In this document: piece after piece, positions 9,352-17,257 of the stretch
Position numbering within the stretch: position 1 is the stretch's first letter
Layout of the letters: the number at the start of each line of letters is the position of its first letter
Origin: Paenibacillus sp. TCA20
Lineage (GTDB): Bacteria > Bacillota > Bacilli > Paenibacillales > Paenibacillaceae
Assembly: GCF_000732325.1 (NCBI RefSeq)
Contig: NZ_BBIW01000015.1
Coordinates: 51,502-115,501 of the forward strand
Reading direction: 5' to 3'
Length of the DNA stretch: 64,000 nt
Notes under the pieces: model-generated
What the model was told of the DNA's origin: nothing
Databases searched by the model: none
The model's input: only the letters and a program-made list of their open reading frames with translations
Made by a program: the position numbers and the translations under genes

Positions 9352-9389
9352 AGGACTTCTCTGAATCGATGTTCAGGGAAGTCCTCTTT
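9352..9389. terminator. Bidirectional terminator between convergent genes
   Basis: Arms at 9352-9364 and 9373-9385 (AGGACTTCTCTGA paired with TCAGGGAAGTCCT, one mismatch), followed by CTTTC. It lies between the GH5 gene and the convergent GH8 gene and can serve both. Confidence 0.75.
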
Positions 9390-9422
9390 CGCTTGAGTAG
9401 GAGTAGAATGTTAAGCTGGTTA

Positions 9423-10565
9423 TTAGTAGATACGATATCTGCCGCTTAATGCCAGCAGACTAAAGAAATATAGACAATTGTCGTAATAGCGACGCTCGCC
9501 TTGACGGAGAGGCGTGTTCCAAAATTGGCGGACAAACTGGTCAGCATGGGGGCCGTTCGCAGCCAGTGATGCCATGGCATTAGTAGCAAGCAGACCAATT
9601 GGATGCAAGGATGGCTCGTCGAAGGGCTCACCATCAATCGTGTATCTACGATAATCGGATACATCAATGTCACTGAAGAAGGACTGAATCCGATTGGATT
9701 GTTCAATCTGCCAGGGATCCTTGCGAAACCATTCCCAGTCCATAGCAATATTCGCTGCAACCCGATATGCATCACTGTAGAAATGTCTAAAATCACCGTG
9801 TCGTTGAATCGGAGCCGGAGAACCGTCATAGTTCGCATATTCAGGAGATAGTCCAGTTACCGGGTGACAGGCTGTATGCAGGTAAGCTCGGCTTGCCGCT
9901 GCTGCTTCTTTCCAGAAGGCTTGATCTCCTTCATCCGCATAAATAGCAAACAGTTCATAAAAGTGAGGAAGATGATAGGAGGGATCAGAGAATGACGATT
10001 CCGGTACAAACTTAATTAGCCGGTTATGAGGATCCCACATGGGATCGCCTTCGCCATCTTCACCTTGATGTACGCAAGCTTTAAGGATTTTTCGAGCTTG
10101 TACCTTGTAATCATACGGTGCGGCGCGATCACCCCAGCGGTTCGATGCAAATATCAGGGCCATGGCGAAAAACTCTTCACCGTCAGGTGCAGGACCTTGT
10201 GACAGCCGGGTTCCGTCAGGCTTGCAATGCCACGCAAAATAATCCTTGTAACGACCCTCAGTATGCTGCATAAACGTGTGGGAATAATTCCAGAGTCGAT
10301 CGAATTCTTCTTTCTTGTCCATCTGTACAGCCATCATCATACCATAGGACATTCCTTCAGAACGAACATCATGATTGCCAGTGTCAAGCATGTAACCCTT
10401 GTCCTCACCCATCGGATAATAGATTCGTGTGTTCTCATCTCCATATAACAAATCGTTCCATGTCTTCTCCAGTTTTGCGATAATCTCCTGTTCGTCATAA
10501 CCCAGTTTTTGAAATAAGTTGGTGTATGCACCTGTATTGTAAGCGCCCTGACTTAACGTATTCAT
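9423..10565 (-). CDS. GH8 reducing-end xylose-releasing exo-oligoxylanase (Rex type)
   Basis: 380 residues with no signal peptide, so cytoplasmic. The GH8 general acid is Glu70 in VRSEGMSYG. The candidate base is Asp265 (FYSDAYR), and His321 lies in SLHPIG. In the Bacillus halodurans enzyme the matching residues are Glu70, Asp263 and His319, and that protein is of similar length (about 388 residues). That spacing argues for Rex (EC 3.2.1.156), which removes xylose from the reducing end of imported xylo-oligosaccharides, rather than a secreted endo-xylanase or cellulase. It is transcribed away from the esterase/xylanase genes and has a candidate catabolite-control site about 60 bases upstream of its start. 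Confidence 0.88.
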   Translation of the reverse strand: MNTLSQGAYNTGAYTNLFQKLGYDEQEIIAKLEKTWNDLLYGDENTRIYYPMGEDKGYMLDTGNHDVRSEGMSYGMMMAVQMDKKEEFDRLWNYSHTFMQHTEGRYKDYFAWHCKPDGTRLSQGPAPDGEEFFAMALIFASNRWGDRAAPYDYKVQARKILKACVHQGEDGEGDPMWDPHNRLIKFVPESSFSDPSYHLPHFYELFAIYADEGDQAFWKEAAAASRAYLHTACHPVTGLSPEYANYDGSPAPIQRHGDFRHFYSDAYRVAANIAMDWEWFRKDPWQIEQSNRIQSFFSDIDVSDYRRYTIDGEPFDEPSLHPIGLLATNAMASLAANGPHADQFVRQFWNTPLRQGERRYYDNCLYFFSLLALSGRYRIY

Positions 10566-10851
10566 TGTTGATCTCCTTTTGTAAAGATTGTTTATGAAAT
10601 TATATCATGCTTAAAGTGTATAAATTAAAGCGTTTACATAAAAAATCACAGATGTTTTATTTCCAATATTTTCTTATTTGAATGGAGATGATAAATTTGA
10701 ACAAGTCCTATATTCTGTCGGGTAGCTGATAAAGAATGTAGGCGATACACTCGTAGAGAAGGAGCCTCAAGTCTACCGTTAAGTACAGGTTTCCTTCAAT
10801 GTGTTGTACTTGGAGTGTAAACTCTAGCTGAAAGGATGGTGGTGATGTAAC
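10566..10851. promoter_or_regulatory. Divergent promoter region of the xylan island
   Basis: 286 bases between the GH8 and SGNH esterase starts. The GH8 side is AT-rich and holds the cre-like site. The esterase side has a long leader with a possible stem (AAGTACA at about 10780-10786, TGTACTT at about 10805-10811) and the ribosome site before 10852. I recognise no known riboswitch here and no small gene. Confidence 0.45.
10625..10638. promoter_or_regulatory. Candidate CcpA catabolite-response element (cre)
   Basis: TTAAAGCGTTTACA matches the Bacillus cre consensus TGWAANCGNTNWCA at all defined positions except the second. Its place upstream of an oligoxylanase and across from esterase/xylanase genes is where catabolite repression is expected. 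Confidence 0.6.
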
Positions 10852-12135
10852 ATGCTTGGCAATACAGGAGATGTAGATGAAAACCTAGAGTTAACTGCAC
10901 CGCGCGATCCTGTGGGAGTGGATGAATCCTCTTTCAAGACGGACATTGATTACGATTCCCCGGCATATCTGGAACTGATTGCCCGATCTCTGCTGAACAA
11001 GGGTAACAATGTCAGATTAAAACGAGCCATCGAAAAGGCCAGACAAGGCGTTCCTGTCGTTATTGCTTACATCGGTGGATCCATTACTCAAGGAGCTGGT
11101 GCTTCACCCATTCATCTCCAAAGTTATGCCTATCGCTCTTATGAACGATTCAAGCTGATGTTCGCTCCTTCAGATGGAAATTCAATTCAGCTAGTTAAAG
11201 CGGGTGTTGGTGGAACGCCTTCAGAACTTGGTGTCGTACGTTATGAGCAGGATGTGCTCCGAGACGGTACGATTCAGCCGGACATCGTGATCATTGAATT
11301 TGCCGTAAATGATGCGGATGATGAGACTCGGGGTAACTGTTACGAAAGTTTGGTTTTGAAAGCGCTTGCTAATGGTCATCACCCTGCGGTAATTCTGATG
11401 TTTAGTGTTTTTCAGAATGATTGGAACCTTCAGGACCGACTTGCTCCGATAGGCTGGCATTATAATCTGCCTATGGTGAGCATGAAAGATGCTCTTGTAG
11501 AGCAATTCGGAAAGACAAAAGGTGAGGGCAACATCGTATCTAAACTGCAATATTTTCATGATATTTACCATCCTACCAATGCAGGACATCGGATCATGGC
11601 CGATGCACTGGCTTATCTGTTCCAAGTGACGGATCTATCCGAACCGGATCAGGAAGAGCCGGACCTCAGAAAGACACCACTTATCGGGAACGATTATGTC
11701 AATGTAAAACTGTTAGATCGAAAGAACGGGAATCAACTTGCCCGGATCGACACAGGCAGGTTTCGGCACATCGATACGGATCTGCAGATGAGCGAGATGG
11801 ATGATCATGAATACAGAACGCCGCTTTTCCCGAATAACTGGATGCACGTTCCCGACAAGACAATAAGCCAAAGCTGCTTTAAGCTGTGTCTGCGATGCAA
11901 ACGACTTATTCTGATCTTCAAAGACTCCTGCAGCGAGCAATTCGGAACTGCTATTATCAGGGTGGATGGCAAATTCGTCAAAAAAGCGGATCCACTCCAA
12001 GTGAACTGGACACATTGCCATGCCATGCTCCTCTTCGATGAGAAGCAGGCGAAAGAGCATACGATTGAAATTGAAATGATGGAGGGGCATGAGGATAGAC
12101 TGTTCACTATACTCGGTTTTGGATATGTCGATTAA
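10852..12135 (+). CDS. SGNH/GDSL-type esterase, probable acetylxylan esterase
   Basis: 427 residues without a signal peptide. The SGNH blocks are clear: nucleophile Ser77 in IGGSITQGAG, oxyanion Gly near 120 (GVGGTPSE), Asn153 in FAVNDAD, and the Asp237/His240 pair in HDIYHPT. After about residue 270 comes a beta-rich region with charged loops that could be a sugar-binding accessory domain. Its position between an oligoxylanase and CE1/GH11 genes suggests removal of acetyl groups from xylan fragments, probably inside the cell. The last 47 bases overlap only the longest frame of the next gene, not its preferred start. The specific ester removed is inference. Confidence 0.8.
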   Translation: MLGNTGDVDENLELTAPRDPVGVDESSFKTDIDYDSPAYLELIARSLLNKGNNVRLKRAIEKARQGVPVVIAYIGGSITQGAGASPIHLQSYAYRSYERFKLMFAPSDGNSIQLVKAGVGGTPSELGVVRYEQDVLRDGTIQPDIVIIEFAVNDADDETRGNCYESLVLKALANGHHPAVILMFSVFQNDWNLQDRLAPIGWHYNLPMVSMKDALVEQFGKTKGEGNIVSKLQYFHDIYHPTNAGHRIMADALAYLFQVTDLSEPDQEEPDLRKTPLIGNDYVNVKLLDRKNGNQLARIDTGRFRHIDTDLQMSEMDDHEYRTPLFPNNWMHVPDKTISQSCFKLCLRCKRLILIFKDSCSEQFGTAIIRVDGKFVKKADPLQVNWTHCHAMLLFDEKQAKEHTIEIEMMEGHEDRLFTILGFGYVD

Positions 12136-12190
12136 GGGACATGCATTCAGCCAATGGGATTATGAAAGGCGTGAAGGGAGTTTATTGTAC

Positions 12191-12961
12191 ATGTTAACTT
12201 CATCAGCACCGGCGGGTTTTGACCAATACCGCGATAATATACCACGCGGAGTGATCGAGACAGCCCAGTATAACTCCACAACGGTCGGCAATGTACGTAA
12301 AGCGATGGTGTATACACCACCAGGCTATACCACGGATCTCACATACCCTGTCCTATACCTGTTGCACGGAATTGGCGGAGATGAAGGGGAGTGGTACAAC
12401 CATGGAGCTCCGCAGATTATTCTAGATAATCTATACAATGACAATCTTCTTGTACCCATGATTGTTGTCCTTCCGAATGGCCGTGCTATGCCTAATGACC
12501 GCGCCGAAGGGGACCTATTTGAACCTGAGAAGATAAGCGCGTTTGAACGATTTGAGCTTGACCTTATTGATGACCTTATACCCTACATTGAGTCGAACTA
12601 TTCCGCAAGCACAGATAGGAATAACCGGGCGATTGCCGGATTGTCTATGGGCGGAGGTCAGTCTCTGAATATTGGACTCAGCCACCTGGACCTTTTCGCT
12701 TGGGTAGGTGCCTTTTCCCCAGCTCCGAACACCAAGACGCCGAGTCTTCTCGTACCTAATCCAGCGGAAGCATCATCGCTGCTAAACTTGCTATGGTTGT
12801 CTTGCGGATATCAAGACAATCTTATACAGATTAGTATTGACTTACATCAATACTTGGAGCAGCAAGGTGTGACACACATTTGGTATGAAGAGAGCGGAGG
12901 CCATGACTGGCCCGTGTGGAAGAACGATTTGTATCTATTCTCACAACACTTGTTCAAATAA
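12191..12961 (+). CDS. CE1-type esterase (feruloyl or acetylxylan esterase)
   Basis: 256 residues. The longest frame opens at 12089 inside the previous gene, but the ATG at 12191 follows GAAGGGAG about ten bases upstream and gives the normal N-terminus of the family (about 30 residues before the first beta-strand), so it is chosen. The alpha/beta-hydrolase fold is shown by LYLLHGIGGDE (oxyanion loop), nucleophile Ser152 in AGLSMGGG, and the catalytic His in GGHDWPVW near residue 243. No signal peptide is apparent, so it probably works in the cytoplasm on imported feruloylated or acetylated xylo-oligomers. It forms an operon with the upstream SGNH esterase. Confidence 0.85.
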   Translation: MLTSSAPAGFDQYRDNIPRGVIETAQYNSTTVGNVRKAMVYTPPGYTTDLTYPVLYLLHGIGGDEGEWYNHGAPQIILDNLYNDNLLVPMIVVLPNGRAMPNDRAEGDLFEPEKISAFERFELDLIDDLIPYIESNYSASTDRNNRAIAGLSMGGGQSLNIGLSHLDLFAWVGAFSPAPNTKTPSLLVPNPAEASSLLNLLWLSCGYQDNLIQISIDLHQYLEQQGVTHIWYEESGGHDWPVWKNDLYLFSQHLFK

Positions 12962-13033
12962 CCAGAGAGTAGGAAGATCACGGTATTACTGGACTACAAA
13001 CCAATCTATTAAAATATCAGGAGGTCGTTTACC

Positions 13034-13669
13034 ATGTTCAAATTCAGTAAAAAATTGTTGACGGTTGTTCTTGCCGCTTCTATGAGTTTTGGAGTATTTG
13101 CCGCAACTTCAAGTGCTGCGACGGATTACTGGCAGAATTGGACAGATGGTGGAGGAACCGTTAATGCTGTGAATGGGTCTGGTGGTAACTACAGTGTAAA
13201 CTGGCAGAACACCGGCAATTTCGTTGTGGGTAAAGGTTGGACATACGGTACACCTAATAGGGTAGTTAACTATAATGCCGGCGTATTTGCTCCTTCAGGT
13301 AATGGATATTTGACCTTTTATGGTTGGACCAGAAATTCACTAATCGAGTACTACGTGGTAGACAACTGGGGAACCTATCGTCCTACTGGAACATACAAAG
13401 GCACAGTGAACAGTGATGGCGGAACGTATGACATCTACACGACTATGAGATATAATGCACCTTCCATTGACGGTACTCAAACCTTCCCTCAGTACTGGAG
13501 CGTAAGACAAACCAAGCGGCCTATTGGTGTAAATTCCACGATCACATTCAGTAATCATGTTAATGCATGGGCGAGCAAAGGTATGCACTTAGGCAATAGC
13601 TGGTCCTATCAGGTTATGGCTACTGAGGGATATCAGAGCAGCGGTAGCTCTAACGTGACAGTCTGGTAA
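13034..13669 (+). CDS. xynA: Secreted GH11 endo-1,4-beta-xylanase
   Basis: 211 residues, almost the length of the Bacillus subtilis XynA precursor. A Sec signal peptide ends near residue 28 (ATSSA-ATDYW). The mature part is the GH11 jelly roll with catalytic glutamates Glu105 (SLIEYYVVD) and Glu198 (MATEGYQSSG), and the thumb motif PSIDGTQTF at 143-151. It hydrolyses internal xylan bonds outside the cell. An AGGAGG site precedes the ATG. It stands 72 bases after the CE1 gene and is followed by a very strong terminator, so it may share the esterase transcript or have its own promoter; none is obvious in the 72 bases. Confidence 0.96.
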   Translation: MFKFSKKLLTVVLAASMSFGVFAATSSAATDYWQNWTDGGGTVNAVNGSGGNYSVNWQNTGNFVVGKGWTYGTPNRVVNYNAGVFAPSGNGYLTFYGWTRNSLIEYYVVDNWGTYRPTGTYKGTVNSDGGTYDIYTTMRYNAPSIDGTQTFPQYWSVRQTKRPIGVNSTITFSNHVNAWASKGMHLGNSWSYQVMATEGYQSSGSSNVTVW

Positions 13670-13721
13670 CAAGATCAAATGAAGTGAAGCACTTGTAATA
13701 TGGATATATATTGATATTCAT

Positions 13722-13757
13722 AAAGCAAAACAGGTCCATGGACCTGTTTTGCTTTCA
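13722..13757. terminator. Perfect palindromic terminator after xynA
   Basis: Bases 13722-13755 are a perfect 34-base self-complementary sequence centred on CCATGG, with A-rich start and T-rich end. It reads as an intrinsic terminator on both strands and closes the xylan transcript just before the next gene. Confidence 0.8.
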
Positions 13758-13782
13758 ATGTAGTTTTAAAGGAGACTATGGA

Positions 13783-14622
13783 ATGAGAAAGCTGATCCTG
13801 TGCTTATTTATTGTGGCAGCCGCTGGCTTGAGCGCTTGTTCAACGAATGAATCTGATGTAAGCGATGATTTAGTATACGTAGAAGGTGGAACGTTTAAGA
13901 GCAGCAAGTCTACTTTTAGTGATTCAGACATCACGATTTCCGATTTTTATATTGGAAAATATGAAGTAACTCAGAAGGAATGGATGGAGATTATGGGAGA
14001 GAATCCGTCCGGATTCAAAGGAGAAGATCTGCCGGTTGAAACGGTAAGCTGGTACGATGCCGTGGAATACTGCAATCAGCGTAGTCTTAAGGAGAATTTG
14101 AAACCTTACTACAACATTGATAAGAGTACTATAGATAAGAAGAATAAGAATGAGAACGATCATTTGAAATGGACGGTTACCATAAACGAAGATGCTAACG
14201 GGTATCGCCTGCCGACTGAGGCTGAGTGGGAATACGCTGCAAGTGGAGGCCAGAAAAGTCAGAATTATGCCTATAGTGGAAGCAATAACCCAGATGAAGT
14301 GGCATGGTACTGGATAAATGCAGGGGATAACATATTAACTGGTGATTGGAGCTGGCCCGCCATCGAGAACAATCGAAATCAAACGAAGAAAGCCGGGTCC
14401 CTGAAAGCCAATGAGTTAGGGATTTATGATATGTCCGGTAATGTGCGAGAATGGTGCTGGGATTGGTACAGCCACCCCGACAGCCCGGAGAATTCTTGGC
14501 GTGTAGTAAAGGGCGGCGGCTGGATCGGCGGGGTTAACAATAATGAGATCTCGTTTCCCGGAAAATTTGATGCGAATGGTTTTGGTCCTGATCAGGGCTT
14601 CCGAGTGGTTCGAGGAAAATGA
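13783..14622 (+). CDS. Lipoprotein with FGE-sulfatase (SUMF1-like) domain
   Basis: 279 residues from the ATG at 13783, nine bases after AAAGGAG; the longer frame from 13711 would add 24 residues and break the signal. A lipobox (LSAC, Cys at about 20) implies a lipoprotein. The body follows the formylglycine-generating enzyme fold: VEGGTF, FYIGKYEVTQKEW, PVETVSWYDAVEYCN, YRLPTEAEWEYAA, DMSGNVREWCWDW, and a GFRVVRG end. The segment after GGGWIG lacks the paired cysteines used by true FGEs, so formylglycine synthesis is unlikely. A binding or structural role at the cell surface is more probable. Single gene between two terminators. Confidence 0.85.
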   Translation: MRKLILCLFIVAAAGLSACSTNESDVSDDLVYVEGGTFKSSKSTFSDSDITISDFYIGKYEVTQKEWMEIMGENPSGFKGEDLPVETVSWYDAVEYCNQRSLKENLKPYYNIDKSTIDKKNKNENDHLKWTVTINEDANGYRLPTEAEWEYAASGGQKSQNYAYSGSNNPDEVAWYWINAGDNILTGDWSWPAIENNRNQTKKAGSLKANELGIYDMSGNVREWCWDWYSHPDSPENSWRVVKGGGWIGGVNNNEISFPGKFDANGFGPDQGFRVVRGK

Positions 14623-14712
14623 TCGGCTCATTTACAACAGAAGGACTTACTATACAGGGTATACGTTCTAGATTTGATTGGCAGCATGAAACATACGGCT
14701 ACGACCAATATT

Positions 14713-14749
14713 CCCAGTCGTAATCCGCTGCACGCTGAGTACGACTGGG
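14713..14749. other. Stem-loop downstream of the SUMF1-like gene
   Basis: Perfect 10-base arms CCCAGTCGTA (14713-14722) and TACGACTGGG (14740-14749) with a 17-base loop. There is no T-run behind it (TAAAATAT follows), so it may protect the mRNA 3' end or act as a weak terminator before the better one at 14779. Confidence 0.45.
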
Positions 14750-14778
14750 TAAAATATACGATTAACTAGTATTTCACG

Positions 14779-14812
14779 AAGAAGCAGTTGATGATGAACT
14801 GCTTCTTTATGT
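14779..14812 (+). terminator. Intrinsic terminator
   Basis: AAGAAGCAGTT (14779-14789) pairs exactly with AACTGCTTCTT (14797-14807) across a 7-base loop, followed by TATGT. It ends the SUMF1-like transcript and lies upstream of the oxidoreductase start at 14875. Confidence 0.7.
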
Positions 14813-14874
14813 GTTTATACTATTATGCAGTATTCGTTATAATGGAGTCATTGGTTGAAGAAAGGAATGTAAGC

Positions 14875-15996
14875 ATGAAGAAAGTCATCGTAGTAGGAGC
14901 AGGTATACTCGGAGCATCAACAGCTTATCATTTAGCGAAGCTTGGTGCAGAGGTCTTGGTTATAGATCGTAAGGATGAAGGTCAGGCCACCGATGCTGCG
15001 GCGGGAATTATATGCCCATGGTTATCACAGAGGCGTAATCGGGCATGGTACCAGCTCGCGAAGGGCGGAGCTCGTTATTACCCGGAACTAATCGACAGAT
15101 TAGAGAAAGAGGGCGAAACAGAAACGGGTTATGCCGGAGTCGGTGTCCTTAGCATTCATACGGATGTGGAGAAGATCGGTAAAATGGAGGAGCGGGCACA
15201 GAAGCGAAAGCTGGACGCACCTGAAATCGGCGAAATTATGCAGAAAAGCACGGTTGAGACCCATCAGCTCTTCCCACTGCTAGCAGAAGGGTACCATGCT
15301 GTATACGTTAGCGGAGGAGCCAGAGTAGATGGCCGGGCACTGCGTGATGCGCTTCTTCGGTCGGCGGTGCGTAACGGAGCCAAGCTTATTCATGGAGATG
15401 CCGTTCTGGAGTATACATCAAACCAGGTAACGGGGGTATCTGTTGGTCAAGAACGTTATTCTGCTGATGAAGTCATTGTGTGTGCTGGCGCCTGGGCCAA
15501 TTCCTTGTTCGCACCCTTAGGCATTCATTTTAAAGTAACCTACCAGAAAGCACAAATTATGCATCTTCAGGTTGCTGATTATGAAAATACCGGGGACTGG
15601 CCTGTCGTTATGCCGCCAACGGATCAATATCTGCTGTCATTTGATGAGCAAAAAATATTCATCGGTGCGACACATGAGAACGATATCGAAGGCTATGATA
15701 CCAGAGTGACAGCTGGAGGAATGCAGGAAATTCTGAACAAAGGGCTGGAGCTCGCTCCTGGCTTGGAGAACAGTACTTTTCAAGAGGTCCGAGTGGGGTT
15801 CCGTCCATTTACACCAGGATTCCTGCCTGTCATAGGTGCAGTTCCAGGATGGGAAGGGCTTATGACGGCGAATGGACTAGGTGCCTCTGGACTTACAATG
15901 GGGCCCTATATCGGGAACCAGCTTGCTAAGCTGGCACTTGGAATGGAGCTCGACATCGACCTGGAGAATTATGATGTTCGTATGGCGATGGAATAG
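14875..15996 (+). CDS. FAD-dependent amino-acid oxidoreductase (DadA/glycine-oxidase family)
   Basis: 373 residues from the ATG at 14875, which follows GAAAGGAATG; the frame extends upstream to 14788 but through the terminator and a hydrophobic false N-terminus. The Rossmann FAD motif is at the start (VIVVGAGILGASTAYHLA, then VIDR). Conserved oxidase pieces follow: AAAGIICPW, VIVCAGAWA, and the C-terminal FRPFTPGFLPVIG with GLGASGLTMGP. It would oxidise an amino or imino acid with FAD in the cytoplasm; the substrate is not predictable. Single gene closed by a terminator that also faces the convergent acyltransferase-like gene. Confidence 0.85.
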   Translation: MKKVIVVGAGILGASTAYHLAKLGAEVLVIDRKDEGQATDAAAGIICPWLSQRRNRAWYQLAKGGARYYPELIDRLEKEGETETGYAGVGVLSIHTDVEKIGKMEERAQKRKLDAPEIGEIMQKSTVETHQLFPLLAEGYHAVYVSGGARVDGRALRDALLRSAVRNGAKLIHGDAVLEYTSNQVTGVSVGQERYSADEVIVCAGAWANSLFAPLGIHFKVTYQKAQIMHLQVADYENTGDWPVVMPPTDQYLLSFDEQKIFIGATHENDIEGYDTRVTAGGMQEILNKGLELAPGLENSTFQEVRVGFRPFTPGFLPVIGAVPGWEGLMTANGLGASGLTMGPYIGNQLAKLALGMELDIDLENYDVRMAME

Positions 15997-16010
15997 AACT
16001 AGACAAAGAG

Positions 16011-16080
16011 AAGCCTACGTTTCTCCCAAGGTATAGGGAGGGGAAGTAGGCTTTACTTTACTTTACTTTACTTTATTTTA
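16011..16080. terminator. Bidirectional terminator followed by a CTTTA pentamer repeat
   Basis: Arms AAGCCTAC (16011-16018) and GTAGGCTT (16046-16053), with a second inner pairing TCTCCC/GGGAGG. They are followed by CTTTA repeated four times and TTTTA (16056-16080). The repeat runs into the stop codon of the convergent gene at 16078-16080, so its length may vary without harming either gene. Confidence 0.75.
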
Positions 16081-17115
16081 ATTTCTTGCAGTTCTTAATC
16101 TGTTCGGATGAAGCGACAACAAGTGTCTTAGATTGTCATCAATAAATTTGCTATCGGCACTGTTGATTCCGCGACCGGCAAAGTGGCCCCAGATCGATTC
16201 AATAGGATGAAGCACAGCATTTGGTATAAGCTTAGCCTCGTATTCATTTTCGTCTGAAGTACAAAATAGATCCGTACTCCCTGGCATAATGCAGGCTTGT
16301 GCTTTTATGTTCTGTAATGCCTTATCAAAATCTCCTTTATAGACAGGATTAGCACTAATATCTGCATTTTGGCCTGTCCATAGCATGGCAAGGACATTGT
16401 GCGGATCCATCTTCATAAAGCTGTCATCCCAAACGCCAGCCACAAAATCCTCTAGTGCGTCAAATCCCATATCACGATAAAGTCCTTCTCTGTAATAGGT
16501 TTGGGATAGCCCCCATCCCGCATAAACTCGGCCAACGCTGCGCATATGTGCAGAGGTCAATTGGTTTACTTTACTTGAATCGAAGTCAATAGCAGCCATA
16601 AGTGCAGCCTTCATTCCGTCAAGGACCACATACGCTTGCGGCCAAGTCCTTGCAGCTCCACAGAAAGGTGCAATTCGTTCCACCATGTCGGGGTAACTTG
16701 CCGCCCATTGAAATGATTGGATACCGCCCATCGACCATCCAACGACGAGTGCTATCTTTTCAATGCCGAATTTTTCAGTGACCAGCCGATGTTGGAAATT
16801 CACGTTGTCATAGATCGTAACTTGTGGAAAATGTCCCCGGTCGAAAGGCGGAGCTGTGTTGCTCGGAGACGAAGACAGTCCGTTTCCCAGCAGATTTGGA
16901 ATGATAATGAAATATTTCTGTGGATCCAGTGCCATGCCGTTTCCAATTAACCATTCATTCTGAACATGCTGGTCGCCAAACGCTGTTGGATAGACGATCA
17001 CATTATCCTTCTTTTCGTTCAATACTCCATACGTCTTATAAGCAAGAAATGCGTTTGGTAAAGTCACTCCTGATTGCAAATTAACGTCACCCAGATCAAA
17101 AACCTCGTAATCCAT
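16078..17115 (-). CDS. MetX-like alpha/beta hydrolase (homoserine O-acetyltransferase family)
   Basis: 345 residues. The fold and motifs are those of the MetX group: an early GDVNLQSG...LAYKTYG strand pair, NLLGNGLSSSPSN, nucleophile Ser in VVGWSMGGIQSFQW near residue 149, and a late Asp/His pair (GSTDLFCT, SIWGHFAGRG). Many relatives that lie outside methionine clusters are esterases or hydrolases, and no met genes are near, so the acetyltransferase reaction is uncertain. It starts with AAGGGAG ten bases before the ATG and is divergent from a LysR regulator, which probably controls it. Confidence 0.8.
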   Translation of the reverse strand: MDYEVFDLGDVNLQSGVTLPNAFLAYKTYGVLNEKKDNVIVYPTAFGDQHVQNEWLIGNGMALDPQKYFIIIPNLLGNGLSSSPSNTAPPFDRGHFPQVTIYDNVNFQHRLVTEKFGIEKIALVVGWSMGGIQSFQWAASYPDMVERIAPFCGAARTWPQAYVVLDGMKAALMAAIDFDSSKVNQLTSAHMRSVGRVYAGWGLSQTYYREGLYRDMGFDALEDFVAGVWDDSFMKMDPHNVLAMLWTGQNADISANPVYKGDFDKALQNIKAQACIMPGSTDLFCTSDENEYEAKLIPNAVLHPIESIWGHFAGRGINSADSKFIDDNLRHLLSLHPNRLRTARN

Positions 17116-17151
17116 TGATTTACTGCTCCCTTCATCTTGAACCCTTAAATT

Positions 17152-17165
17152 ACAAATGCATTTGT
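17152..17165. promoter_or_regulatory. Palindromic operator candidate (LysR/MetX-like intergenic region)
   Basis: ACAAATGCATTTGT is a perfect 14-base palindrome, 37 bases upstream of the MetX-like start. It fits the interrupted-palindrome style of LysR-type binding sites. Confidence 0.45.
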
Positions 17166-17223
17166 TGTTGTTAGTATAGTGCTATGGTAATCTCAATAAA
17201 AGTGAACAGAATTCATAGCTATA

Positions 17224-17238
17224 TTCAATAATATTGAA
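17224..17238. promoter_or_regulatory. Inverted repeat just upstream of the LysR gene
   Basis: TTCAATA and TATTGAA flank a single A. The repeat ends 19 bases before the LysR start and overlaps its probable ribosome-site region, a usual place for autoregulation. Confidence 0.4.
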
Positions 17239-17257
17239 AGTGAATGGGGGTTGCAGA

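Noticed and set aside
16051..16080. Short tandem repeat as a phase-variation element
   Set aside because: The CTTTA units lie between two stop codons and after a terminator, so slippage would not change any protein or promoter.
16078..17115. Methionine biosynthesis gene metX
   Set aside because: The family matches, but no other methionine genes or T-box/S-box leader occur here, and many such paralogues are plain hydrolases.
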